DNA of 27,161 nt from assembly GCA_026260175.1 (NCBI GenBank), contig JAKCWW010004850.1:11688-38848 (forward strand), read 5' to 3'. Made by a program: the position numbers and the translations under genes. This document shows, piece after piece, positions 21,601-26,102 of the stretch (position 1 is its first letter; each line of letters opens with the position of its first letter). The notes under the pieces were generated by a model. It saw only the letters and a program-made list of their open reading frames with translations. It ran no database searches and was not told the origin of the DNA. Source of the DNA: Reticulitermes lucifugus. Taxonomy: Eukaryota > Arthropoda > Insecta > Blattodea > Rhinotermitidae.

Positions 21601-23710
21601 GTTGTGTGTTTTCTGTGAGGTTTATGCTGAGGCTGAAGAAATAGTCGAGAATAAGTTACAGTGTTCTGTGTGAGTTAGGTGTTCAGGCCAAAGAAACTGT
21701 CGAGTGTTGAACATACAATAGAACATAATATAATCAGCCTGCAGCAGTCTGATAGATGAAAATAACACTTCATTTCATCTAAGCATAAAGAAACGACTGA
21801 TGAAAGAGGTCATCGACAGGTGTGTGAATATTGACTTAGTCCATCACGTGATGGGCACATGGCTGGTTTTCTTTATAAAAGCCACTGTTCTTGCTTGTAC
21901 TCACAGCAGATGCAAATCTTGCGGGGGGGAAGCACTGAAATAAGGAAGGTGTTACATTAGTTATTCACATAAATGACTTTTACCAAGACACGGTCTCATC
22001 TACTGCCCAAAAGCACTAAACACTAAAAATATAAAGCATTCAGCTGTGCCGATTGTTTGTGTAGTTCTGAGACGTTATCTCTTGCCTCATAAAATGACTT
22101 CAGTTAAAAGTGAAATGTTAAAGAAAACATTTCAGACAAGAAATGTAAGCCACATGAGAAGGTTTGTGAAGGTAAGAGACTTGCACCTCAGCCCATTGAG
22201 AGCCTTGGCCTTTTTATGACAGTGTTTAACGTTAACTTACAGCACTAGATGTGTGTATGTGTGGATAGCGTCATGCCCTGACTGTATACCCATGTGAAGA
22301 GAGTTCCCAGGACCAGTTGTATAGTAAGCTGGATGGAGTCTTCAGCTGGGACATGGTGGCAAAGAGATAAATCTGTTCCCCACTGGAAATACAGTAGAAC
22401 CCGGATAAGAAGTCCCTGCTTAAGAAGTTTTCCCCTGTAAGAAGTCTGATTTTTAAAGTCCCGAAATCCTATTGCTTTTAATAAGCTTCCCTCTTAATAA
22501 GTCTTCCCGCTTAAGGAGTCCCTAATCCTCTGGCAACTAGCCCTGAAAATGGTGCTATAGTGGAGGACGCCAAAGCCCACTAAGGGCTGTAGAGCTGGAT
22601 GGTAAGTAAGGTAAGGTAAGGTAATCGTCTGGTCCCTTGAAAGACTTCTTAACAGGGCTCTACTGTACAACCCTGCTTCTACAGTCATTATGCAACCTGT
22701 AGCTAAGTCACCACATTAGTCAAGGCACTGAGGTCTTGCAACTTACGCTTATCTGGCATTTGTCTTGAGTTATGGTGATCTGTGCTTGTAGCTTAGAAGG
22801 TAGAAAGAGAAACTTATACTGAATTTTTTGGGGAAACCACTTAGAGGATGAAAAATAGAAAATATATAAAAAATAGTGCATAGAAAAATCGGTTGTAATG
22901 ACATTCACTTGAATGTAGCTACTCACGATAGGGTCCGGTTGTAGGTTTTTGTTATGACTGACATGAACATTTGAGTGTTGTAATGACAGGGAATTTATTA
23001 TTCTGCTGTATGAGTGTCAGTTTCACCAACAATTTTGTTGTGTTTACTGCAGATATGGACGTGACTACTACATCAACCATTCCAAGTCGGCCTCAGGCAA
23101 GAGATGCTCCTCTTCCACGGTGACTTCACCCGTTGTGCAACAGGTATGTGACACCAGCAGTCTGCTTGACCTGGAACAGCAAGCGTTACATCGTAACATT
23201 TATCGTAACTCATTCAGGGCATGTAACAGTGCTTCTTTGAACTTTACTGTTAATCCTCTCTTTGAGCAAGGGAAGAACAAAACACTGCAGAGTGAAGACA
23301 CTAATCATGTGACTGAGATTGTAGAGACAGTGTCTGTTGTTGATGGGGTGCACATAAATCCACTGTTTGACTCTCAGACTCTGGAAACAGAGAAGGAAGA
23401 TTATACCTCTGAGGATTCAGCTCTAAGAGATGCAGACCAATCTGTGGGACCCATGAAGTTTGGACAAGAGTCTGGCTATAGCAGCTTATCAGATTCCCTA
23501 GCAGTCCCCCAAGCACACTTGCTGCGTCTCCTTCCTCCATCAAAACCACAGATGATTGAACGATCATTTGAATCTCTAGCAAGCCTGCGTCGTTCAGCGA
23601 GTTTGAAGGACAACAGGCGAAAACCAGGAGAAAGATCAGACATGGGAGGCAGTCTGAAAATGAGGCACAAACACAGAGCACAAAATCATAACCAGTTAGC
23701 ACTCTGGTAA
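602..23710 (+). CDS. Partial 13-exon gene; unrecognised, possibly MyRIP/Slac2-like adaptor
   Basis: Thirteen open segments bounded by AG and GT join with compatible phases at every junction and give 751 residues plus one split Asp codon, ending in TAA at 23708. Residues here are numbered from the first complete codon of exon 1. Seen: a helical N-terminal part (1-100), then long acidic Ser/Thr/Pro-rich stretches, and short islands at about 206-228, 250-262, 421-426 (PxPxPR), 462-490, 533-541, and NPLF at 600-603 and 635-638. There is no signal peptide or membrane segment in the visible part. From memory, residues 8-100 resemble the part of vertebrate MyRIP that follows its Rab27-binding FYVE domain; that domain would lie upstream of this window. 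The C-terminal islands are not ones I know from MyRIP. The gene structure is well supported; the identity is not. Confidence 0.8.
868..986 (+). mobile_element. Short Penelope-like/hammerhead-type non-autonomous element
   Basis: An element of about 119 bp lies between two exact 12-bp direct repeats AATGGTAACCTT (856-867 and 987-998). It starts ATAAGTTTTAAAAC, contains CTGAGGA (902-908) and CCCCGAAACGTTGTA (925-939), and ends GCTGATGGCC...GAAGACTATATTG. Its 5' and 3' segments recur at 25700-25863. One or two bases at each end of the direct repeat could belong to the element. The CTGAGGA...GAAAC core is hammerhead-like, but stems I and II are poor, so I call it decayed. Confidence 0.6.
986..1018. 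repeat. 14-bp perfect inverted repeat
   Basis: GAATGGTAACCTTG (986-999) and CAAGGTAACCATTC (1005-1018) form a hairpin with a 5-base loop. The left arm includes the downstream copy of the 12-bp direct repeat of the neighbouring element, so the insertion apparently hit one arm of an existing palindrome. Confidence 0.85.
1702..1757. repeat. 17-bp perfect inverted repeat, 22-base loop
   Basis: ATATCACTCAACAATTA (1702-1718) is the exact reverse complement of 1741-1757. The loop is AACCATCAAATG...GAAG. This could be a very short MITE remnant; the stem is too short for a confident microRNA call. Confidence 0.8.
2223..2550 (-). mobile_element. Penelope-like non-autonomous element with 60-bp inverted ends
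   Basis: Flanked by exact 12-bp direct repeats ATGGGTTGAACA (2211-2222, 2551-2562). Inside, 2222-2281 and 2457-2516 are inverted copies with about four mismatches, beginning ACTAGTAAA and ending in a stretch that holds AATAAA on the element's own strands. A hammerhead ribozyme lies on the minus strand just inside the left arm. The paired opposed ends and ribozyme are as described for Penelope-like elements. No protein frame survives in about 330 bp. Confidence 0.65.
2287..2330 (-). ncRNA. Hammerhead ribozyme (type I, Penelope-like)
   Basis: Minus strand 5' to 3': GCCC (stem I), CTGATGA (core), T, GGCC-ACTTAGCT-GGCC (stem II), GAAA (core), CATATG (minimal stem III and loop), TA (cleavage after A), GGGC (closing stem I). 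All invariant core bases C3-U4-G5-A6-N-G8-A9 and G12-A13-A14 are present, A15.1 can pair U16.1, and stems I and II each have 4 bp. The one irregularity is an unpaired U at the base of stem II. Loop contacts needed for fast cleavage cannot be judged. Such ribozymes are known from Penelope-like retroelements. Confidence 0.75.
3052..3400 (+). mobile_element. Penelope-like coding fragment between 68-bp direct repeats
   Basis: Two identical 68-bp copies (3052-3119 and 3333-3400), starting CAGTGTTACACAG and ending ATAAAATGTAC, flank a 213-bp insert. The + strand of the insert reads KEKLHKTNAAIWYNKICKL, then a stop, then HLTPKYISIKVNGHNKQSHN, with a further stop. This resembles, from memory, the N-terminal part of Penelope-like ORFs in insects. 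Upstream, 3031-3046 (TATAGTACAAATGTAC) is inverted relative to 3090-3109. The layout fits a truncated element bounded by its own pseudo-LTR. Confidence 0.55.
3845..4090 (-). mobile_element. tRNA-derived SINE
   Basis: On the minus strand a tRNA-like head has an A-box-like TAGTGACTAGGTTATGGG (4062-4045) and a B box GGGTTCGAATCC (4032-4021), followed by a body of about 170 bp and a tail TACTACCTTACCTTATT near 3840-3857. It is not a functional tRNA because no cloverleaf closes around the boxes. Outer borders are approximate. Confidence 0.55.
4213..4238. repeat. (CAA)n microsatellite
   Basis: Eight to nine CAA units follow a run of A, ending in CGA. It may be the tail of a degraded retroposon at about 4136-4210 that I cannot classify. 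Confidence 0.9.
4714..4800 (+). repeat. Degenerate hammerhead-like repeat, family A
   Basis: CTGAAGA (4714-4720) is followed by a GGAG/CTCC hairpin and AAATC in place of GAAAC. Downstream, TTACCAGATTCCAGAATGCC matches the family tail at 17790 and 20203. Confidence 0.5.
5473..5576 (+). CDS. Exon 2
   Basis: The acceptor is TTTAG at 5468-5472 and the donor is AAG|GTGAGG. The exon has two leading bases, then 34 codons, residues 29-62, ending in phase 0. It begins KPLPVEETPS and continues as a basic/hydrophobic helix-like stretch (AALKQRVQRVIQEAM). The reading frame joins exon 1 and exon 3 without a stop. The heptad-like spacing of Leu/Val/Ile suggests an amphipathic helix. Confidence 0.8.
5577..6183. 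other. Intron 2
   Basis: Contains a pyrimidine-rich stretch at about 5745-5870. I see no repeat or gene in it. Confidence 0.7.
6184..6285 (+). CDS. Exon 3
   Basis: The acceptor follows TATTTTCAG and the donor is AAG|GTGCTG, which is weaker than the others. Exactly 34 codons, phase 0 on both sides (residues 63-96), so it could be skipped without a frameshift. The core is HKWDDDITSMTYEDILATAI, followed by LNK. The YEDILATAILNK part is what I match, from memory, to the ELATTILQKI-like stretch of MyRIP. Confidence 0.8.
6463..6495 (+). repeat. Degenerate hammerhead-like core
   Basis: CTGAAGC (6463-6469, last core base changed), a perfect 7-bp hairpin GAGGCAG-CA-CTGCCTC (6472-6487), then GAAAACGTA. 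The general layout is the same as at 2287-2330 but the core is broken. Confidence 0.5.
6590..6657 (+). repeat. Perfect 34-bp tandem duplication
   Basis: The unit starting GGAAATGACTGAATTTC and ending TACCGAGCA occurs at 6590-6623 and again at 6624-6657 with no difference. The identity implies a recent duplication. Confidence 0.95.
7608..7716 (+). CDS. Exon 4
   Basis: The acceptor is GTGCAG and the donor ATAA|GTAAGC is strong. 36 codons (residues 97-132) plus a trailing A that makes Ser with exon 5. Sequence VIEQFQQRTGIVVRD continues the helix begun in exon 3, then turns polar (DGNLNLPAASS). It resembles no catalytic domain that I know. Confidence 0.8.
7717..9278. other. Intron 4
   Basis: Contains the minus-strand LINE end at 8731-9070. 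The stretch 7717-8730 holds no recognised element; a 111-codon frame at 8472-8807 looks like chance. Confidence 0.7.
8731..9070 (-). mobile_element. LINE 3' end, reverse transcriptase C-terminus
   Basis: The minus strand encodes RRLEWLGNVVRMEDFRLPKK, then a stretch with RPKLRWFDDVQTDIRTLGIK and REAKVKLKGPQC, the standard C-terminus of a second lineage of insect non-LTR retrotransposon. It ends at a (GAA)n tail, seen as (TTC)n at 8732-8746. The 5' border near 9070 is approximate; frames upstream of about 9020 are broken. It is inserted antisense to the host gene. Confidence 0.85.
9279..9385 (+). CDS. Exon 5
   Basis: The acceptor is TTGCAG and the donor ACT|GTAAGT is strong. Two leading bases, then 35 codons (residues 134-168), leaving phase 0. 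The peptide is rich in Asp, Glu and Ser (DDCDTSSQEG, SWSESSHTEP), typical of a disordered linker with possible CK2-type phosphorylation sites. Confidence 0.8.
9386..10293. other. Intron 5
   Basis: Contains low-complexity TC/TTC-rich sequence (about 9435-9545) and CTA/TAC repeats (about 9590-9612). The rest is unremarkable AT-rich sequence. Confidence 0.7.
9435..9612. repeat. Pyrimidine-rich low complexity and short triplet repeats
   Basis: Runs of CTTC, CATCAT and CTACTA follow one another with imperfect units. They have no element borders. Confidence 0.7.
10294..10474 (+). CDS. Exon 6
   Basis: The acceptor is CCTAAAG and the donor GATG|GTGTGT was chosen because it leaves one base, as exon 7 requires; a GT two bases further on would break the frame. 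Sixty codons (residues 169-228). An acidic start (EQCIEEEM, EENEDRSSDG) leads to an island with a conserved look, SSELDFYLSGLNFIKHRRVP then FPELGVDIVD. The open frame continues into the intron to 10563, which is chance read-through. Confidence 0.85.
10475..11546. other. Intron 6
   Basis: AT-rich, with a (TG)n run at 11439-11458. I see no gene or transposon. Confidence 0.7.
11547..11872 (+). CDS. Exon 7, longest internal exon
   Basis: The acceptor is GTCGCAG and the donor AAG|GTGAGG. The exon has two leading bases and 108 codons (residues 230-337). It opens with an acidic Ser-rich run (YSEEDELSDSS), then SVDSWEENWLFQRRRLK, in which aromatic and acidic residues are followed by an Arg/Lys patch. 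Next comes the proline-rich SPMPVPMLVPNPSEEF and a second acidic patch with SDLSDCSD. The WEENW...RRR motif and the PVPMLVPNP motif look like short interaction peptides in a disordered chain. Confidence 0.9.
12028..12369. mobile_element. hAT-like non-autonomous DNA transposon
   Basis: Bounded by an 8-bp target duplication GTCATATG (12020-12027) / GTCATGTG (12370-12377, one mismatch). The left end is CAGGGCTGGTGAGA and the right end reads CAGTGCCGCTGAGA in reverse complement. An 8-bp duplication and ends beginning CAG are characteristic of hAT elements. No transposase frame. Confidence 0.7.
12580..12854 (-). mobile_element. tRNA-derived SINE with (TA)n tail, containing assembly gap
   Basis: Flanked by exact 15-bp direct repeats ACTGGAACCTTTATA (12565-12579 and 12855-12869). 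On the minus strand it begins GTCAACCTCGGTGG, has an A-box-like ACTAGTGGTTAGCG and a B-box-like GGTTCGCGGGTT, and ends in (TA)n (12577-12607 on +). The middle is 104 N (12692-12795). Confidence 0.8.
12692..12795. other. Assembly gap (104 N)
   Basis: A run of N inside the SINE. The open frames that cross it have no meaning. Confidence 0.99.
13179..13296. mobile_element. TTAA-flanked MITE (piggyBac-like)
   Basis: 118 bp between TTAA (13175-13178) and TTAA (13297-13300). The left end is CCCTTCAATG and the right end in reverse complement TCCTTCAGTG. TTAA duplications and CCCTT ends are typical of piggyBac-type elements. A diverged relative starts at 19062. Confidence 0.65.
13570..13870. mobile_element. 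pogo/Tigger-like remnant(s)
   Basis: TACAGTCTGCTCTTAG at 13570 and AGGGGTTTTACTGTA ending at 13870 look like opposite pogo-type ends next to TA. The body has repeated ATTTAGTGAAAT-like phrases. The two ends match each other poorly, so this may be two different fragments. Confidence 0.4.
14340..14660 (+). repeat. Family A repeat with hammerhead-like core
   Basis: CTAAAGA (14558-14564), AAGG/CCTT hairpin, GAAACGTC (14585-14592), then a tail CATCACATCTTGGAAGACAA that parallels 17800 and 20215. The pyrimidine-rich sequence before it also resembles 17640-17735. Core base 3 is changed from G to A, so it is not an active ribozyme as written. Confidence 0.5.
15039..15171 (+). CDS. Exon 8
   Basis: The acceptor follows GTCCTTCAG and the donor CCCT|GTAAGT is strong. 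Forty-four codons (residues 338-381) and a trailing T that makes Ser with exon 9. The peptide is low-complexity in Ser, Pro, Ala and Glu (SPEPPKAES, AMAIEESIEAEV). No domain is recognised. Confidence 0.8.
15172..15955. other. Intron 8
   Basis: AT-rich. I recognise no element or gene in it. Confidence 0.7.
15956..16088 (+). CDS. Exon 9
   Basis: The acceptor is TTACAG at 15950-15955; using the AG three bases later would keep the frame but drop one codon (NAGNAG-type site). The donor is GAG|GTACAT. 43 codons (residues 383-425) plus AG, which makes Arg with exon 10. It ends ATVPVPKP, so the PxPxPR motif at 421-426 is completed only after splicing. Confidence 0.85.
16089..17025. other. Intron 9
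   Basis: Contains the hAT-like element at 16445-16698; the rest shows nothing I can support. Confidence 0.7.
16445..16698. mobile_element. hAT-like MITE with CAGTGCCGGCCTTAG ends
   Basis: The right end reads CAGTGCCGGCCTTAG in reverse complement (16698-16684) and the left end TGGCCGGCCTTAG (16448-16460) is its decayed partner. Subterminal GGGCCCC occurs on both sides (near 16490 and 16672). The target duplication is unclear. A C9 run sits near 16617. Confidence 0.55.
17026..17123 (+). CDS. Exon 10, proline-rich
   Basis: The acceptor is TTCTAG and the donor CCAG|GTACTG. One leading base completes Arg426, then 32 codons (427-458). The peptide is Pro-rich (TLPLPSQPDTSP, SVPPRPG) with an acidic middle. 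Its SH3-ligand-like motifs sit next to the PxPxPR at the exon 9/10 junction. Confidence 0.85.
17640..17870 (+). repeat. Family A repeat
   Basis: Pyrimidine-rich lead, CTAGAGATGGAGGCACC (17740-17756), then GAAATATTGGT, and the tail TACCAGACTACATGATGCCA ... CAAATCTCATATAG. The tail aligns with 20203-20280, base for base over most of its length. Confidence 0.55.
18572..18687. repeat. 21-bp perfect inverted repeat
   Basis: The segment 18572-18592 (ACATCTGAAATTGGTAG...) is the exact reverse complement of 18667-18687, with a 74-base loop. Probably a short foldback element or MITE. Confidence 0.85.
18861..18900 (+). repeat. Degenerate hammerhead-like core
   Basis: CGTGAGGA, T, a GGCT/AGCC hairpin with 8-9 base loop, then GCAATGTGTTGG. 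It looks like CTGAGGA...GAAACGTGTTGG after point changes. Confidence 0.4.
19058..19165. mobile_element. Diverged copy of the TTAA-flanked MITE
   Basis: Starts TTAACCCTTCATTGG and shares TTAAATTCCAA, AATGCATTCACA and GTGCACCA in order with 13175-13300. The right end is lost, as no TTAA follows. Confidence 0.55.
19269..19410 (+). CDS. Exon 11, Trp/Asn-Pro-Tyr motif
   Basis: The acceptor is GTTTTAG and the donor CCAA|GTGAGT is strong. Two leading bases make Gly459, then 46 codons (460-505) and a trailing AA. The island AEREHRKWESAPPILNNPYS (462-481), followed by PENINKRLSRQS, is the most conserved-looking part of the protein: a charged helix, a Trp, then Asn-Asn-Pro-Tyr-Ser. A serine-rich tail (SSRSSSVTS) follows. 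I cannot name this motif. Confidence 0.9.
19411..21029. other. Intron 11
   Basis: Contains a family A tail at 20203-20285, a possible microexon at 20419-20442 and a C10-type run near 20835. Nothing else recognised. Confidence 0.7.
20203..20285 (+). repeat. Family A repeat tail
   Basis: TACCAGACTAAATGACATCG ... CAAACCTCATGTAATATG aligns with 17790-17870. Upstream similarity is weaker. Confidence 0.55.
21030..21110 (+). CDS. Exon 12
   Basis: The acceptor is AATTTTAG and the donor AAAAG|GTAAGC is strong. One leading base makes Asn506; 26 codons (507-532) and a trailing AG. The total is 81 bp, so it can be skipped in frame. Sequence DFPELKAARTPSPVQV contains a TPSP proline-directed phosphorylation site, and the end (GEPDYKR) runs into the Tyr-rich motif of exon 13. 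Confidence 0.85.
21530..21715. repeat. Diverged tandem repeat
   Basis: ACAGGTTGTGTGTTTCCTG (21533) recurs as ACAGGGTTGTGTGTTTTCTG (21596) and more loosely at 21658, and AAGAAATAGTCGAG (21637) recurs as AAGAAACTGTCGAG (21701). The unit is about 63-65 bp. Confidence 0.6.
22390..22667. mobile_element. pogo/Tigger-like MITE with nested insertion
   Basis: TA-CAGTAGAACCCGG...TAAGAAGTC at the left and its reverse complement CAGTAGAGCCC...TAAGAAGTC at the right, 23-bp ends with few mismatches, TA on both sides (22390-22391, 22666-22667). A second sequence, about 22535-22625, is nested inside. Confidence 0.75.
22535..22625 (+). mobile_element. Retroposon 3' end with (TAAGG)n tail, nested
   Basis: The segment AGTGGAGGACGCCAAAGCCC followed by a short body and GTAAG(TAAGG)n lies inside the pogo-like element. 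The tail motif is the same as that of the SINE at 3845-4090 read on its own strand as CCTTA, but in the opposite sense, so they are probably different families. Confidence 0.45.
23053..23710 (+). CDS. Exon 13, terminal coding exon with two NPLF motifs
   Basis: The acceptor is TTTACTGCAG. One leading base completes Arg533, followed by YGRDYYINHSKSASGKR, then 218 codons in all to TAA at 23708. NPLF occurs twice (600-603 and 635-638), each after a short hydrophobic lead (FTV, HI). Further on are SGYSSLSDS and a basophilic phosphosite-like SLRRSASLK (710-718), and the C-terminus is basic and His/Asn-rich. Codons 564-751 stay open for about 570 bp in a genome where random frames close quickly, so they are probably coding. 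However, a consensus donor CAG|GTATGT lies in the exon at 23143/23144 (see findings). Confidence 0.85.
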
Positions 23711-25210
23711 TGTGAGTTGCTGTAATGTTTTTAGTTGCATGGTTTGGTTTTTTGTGTGGGTACAGAAATTCTTCATTGTTGTGTCCTTGGTCGGTGTGCT
23801 CTGTGGGCTGGTACCCCCTGATGGAGACACTTTCTCAGGAAGTAAAGACAGCCTGAACATGAAGCAGTTTTGTGCTGTGTCCTGTTATTCAGTGTTGTAA
23901 CACAAGTTCTTGTGGGACAATGGGCAAAAACGTTTAGACTTTTCTTTTCGAATGCTTGATCTTCAGAAATCACAGAGAGACTTGATGTCTGTATGATTCC
24001 AGAAATGGGGGAAAGTCTTTATGGTTTTATGTGTTACTTTCGTCTTATTATAGGGTAAAACAGAATCTCCTCACTTCTCAGAAATAAATGCAGTTAAATT
24101 TCTTGGCTCTGAAACTGTGTCCCACAATTTCCCCGAGTGCCTTCATTTTTTACAGTTTATTGTCCAGCACACAGGATACTGAAACGGGACTGGCTGAAGG
24201 CATCTCATTATTTGTATAAATATTTTGGTTACCAGGTTATGTAGATCAGTATTGTCTGGTATCTTGTGCGTTCTGATGTGCACTGTCAAAAACGGTCTGA
24301 TAAACTGAAAATAAACATAACCCAGAGTCGCCAAACTGCCTGGCAACAGGACTTGCCGCAGGTGCTAGCAGCCAAATGTTCTCAGTGCCTTCAGAGAGCA
24401 CAACCGAGTTGGATGTACAGAACTCTGAGAGCCGTCTCCTGAATGTTTTGGTCAGCGTGTTTTGACCACTGGGTACTCTTCTGCAGCAAGCCATGTTGAT
24501 CATGTGCACACATACAAAGTGTTTTACTGTAACGTGATTTGCAGGATGCTGATTCTTAGTCTGGGGAATATTTGGGACCTAGTAATTTAGTACTTTTAAT
24601 ATTGCTCATCACATTAGATGTATATATTGTAGAAGAGTCAACAGTAATGTCCACTTATAAATATGTTGTATTTTGTAAATTTGTCAAAAACCTACGCATG
24701 TCAGTGATAGTGATTGTGTCATGTATATACAATAGGTAACATTCATTTCAATGGCTGTGGATGGTTTAAAATGATATAAAGCTTGTAGAGCTTTGTGATT
24801 TTGTCTTTACATGGAATACAGACTCGGAGTCTTCATATTTCTGTCAGTAAAGTAACGTAGTTGCTGCCTTTAATGTTACACGTCTGTATAGGCTGTTATA
24901 CGAGCATCACACACCACAGCCAAGCACTTCATCAGGTTCTGTAATACTGTAGCCAATTTATAGTTGGATGTTTATGTGTTATAGTGGCAGCATCAGGTCA
25001 AATATTGTTATAATATTAAAAAAAATATAAGTTTTCTGCATGGAATTTTAAGGCTGTCTTGCTGTCAGTGTATACTTTGCTCTGAGTAAACTGGATGCAA
25101 GATCTGGTCTGTGCTCCATGACAAATATATGCTCAAAAAATTTTCAAATATCTATCCCTTTTCAAATTCGTCTCTTCAGTTCACAGCTTGTTACCTTTAC
25201 ATTGCTTATT
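23711..25210 (+). other. Probable 3' UTR and downstream sequence
   Basis: Unique AT-rich sequence without recognisable transposons for 1.5 kb after the stop, unlike the introns. AATAAA occurs at 24083-24088 and 24310-24315, and two UGUAUAUA sites lie at 24619 and 24722. The end of the transcript cannot be fixed from sequence. Confidence 0.5.
24619..24729 (+). promoter_or_regulatory. Two Pumilio-type UGUAUAUA sites
   Basis: TGTATATA at 24619-24626 and 24722-24729 both match the UGUANAUA consensus bound by Pumilio proteins. They matter only if the transcript extends this far. Confidence 0.4.
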
Positions 25211-25470
25211 CTGTGAATTGTAACAAAATAAGAAACTTATGTAGCACCAACAAATGCACTATTCTATATTTTATTCGTACTGTCTTTTACTTACCTCCTA
25301 TGTGTTTTGACGTTATTATCTCGCCATCCTTTTATAGACACTTTGGTGTCAGCTCCCTGAAGATGGCGAGATGATAATGCCAAAACATGTAGGAGCAATG
25401 CAAAAGATAGTGTTAATAAAATATAGATAGAATAGTGCATTTGTTGCTGTTACATAAGTTTCTTACACAG
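25211..25470 (+). mobile_element. Head-to-head inverted Penelope-like ends (about 100-bp arms)
   Basis: 25229-25328 and 25362-25465 are inverted copies separated by 33 bases; both arms carry TAAGAAACTTATGTA, AAATGCACTATTCTAT and the GATGGCGAGAT segment in reverse-complement order. CTGTG/CACAG extends the ends, with a 13-base insertion in the left arm. CTTATT on both sides (25205-25210, 25471-25476) may be the target duplication. The right arm contains a hammerhead-like motif. Confidence 0.7.
25352..25396 (+). ncRNA. Degenerate hammerhead ribozyme
   Basis: GCTCC (stem I), CTGAAGA (core), T, GGC-loop-GCC (stem II), AAAA, CATG, TA, GGAGC (closing stem I). Stem I pairs over 5 bp and the layout is identical to 2287-2330. 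The G of the GAAA core is A here, so it is probably inactive. Confidence 0.55.
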
Positions 25471-25699
25471 CTTATTAATTACCATCATAGTATGCATTTT
25501 CAGCAAAAGATATAAAATAAATGAAACAATAGCAAAAGGGACCCTCATGATTACAAAGTACTGTATTCAGTCAAACATCTATTGGTGTGATTATCACTAT
25601 AATTTCCAATTTTGGAGGTCTCACGTCCACTGTCCCCCTTGCTTTACGTCACTCTTATGACTGTGAAACCTTTTGGACAAATGCAGTAAGGCTGACCAC

Positions 25700-25863
25700 T
25701 TATAAGTTTTAAAACTTTCGCGGCGACATGATTCAGTATAGTCTTCTCGGCCATCAGCCGCGTCAACTGATTTAAATACAACGTTTCGGGCACGGAGCTA
25801 GTCCCCGAAACATTGTATTTAAATCAGTTGACGCGGCTGATGGCCGGAGAAGACTATATTGAA
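25700..25863 (+). mobile_element. Head-to-head inverted pair related to the element at 868
   Basis: 25732-25790 and 25804-25863 are inverted copies of about 60 bp differing at three places, around a 13-base spacer (CACGGAGCTAGTC). Each arm holds CCCGAAAC, GTATTTAAATCAGTTGACG and GAGAAGACTATA. The TTATAAGTTTTAAAACTTT lead at 25700 matches 866-884. Confidence 0.75.
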
Positions 25864-26071
25864 GCACAACCACGTGCTTTCACATCCTCCACAATTCATC
25901 TGTGAGGTTAAGAGAGTGGCAATGAATAAGCTAAGGAAACCCCACTGCATTCTTTTACAATACCAGAGCTCTCTTGAGTAAAATTATTTTATCGGGAATT
26001 GTCTTGATCTACTAGGATGTTGCGTGGCATAGGTTTATAATTGGTCACTGACATTTCAGGATGACACATCC

Positions 26072-26102
26072 AGCAGTCCAAGAAGAACCTTCTTGGACTG
26101 CT
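26072..26102. repeat. 14-bp perfect hairpin, 3-base loop
   Basis: AGCAGTCCAAGAAG and CTTCTTGGACTGCT flank AAC. No T-run follows and the host is eukaryotic, so it is not read as a terminator; it is probably part of a degraded repeat. Confidence 0.8.

Larger units (their letters stand above)
21111..23052. other. Intron 12
   Basis: Contains diverged tandem units at about 21530-21715 (GGTTGTGTGTTTYCTGTGA-like) and the pogo-type element at 22390-22667. The rest shows nothing I recognise. Confidence 0.7.

Noticed and set aside
26072-26102. Rho-independent terminator
   Set aside because: No U-run follows and the gene structure is eukaryotic.
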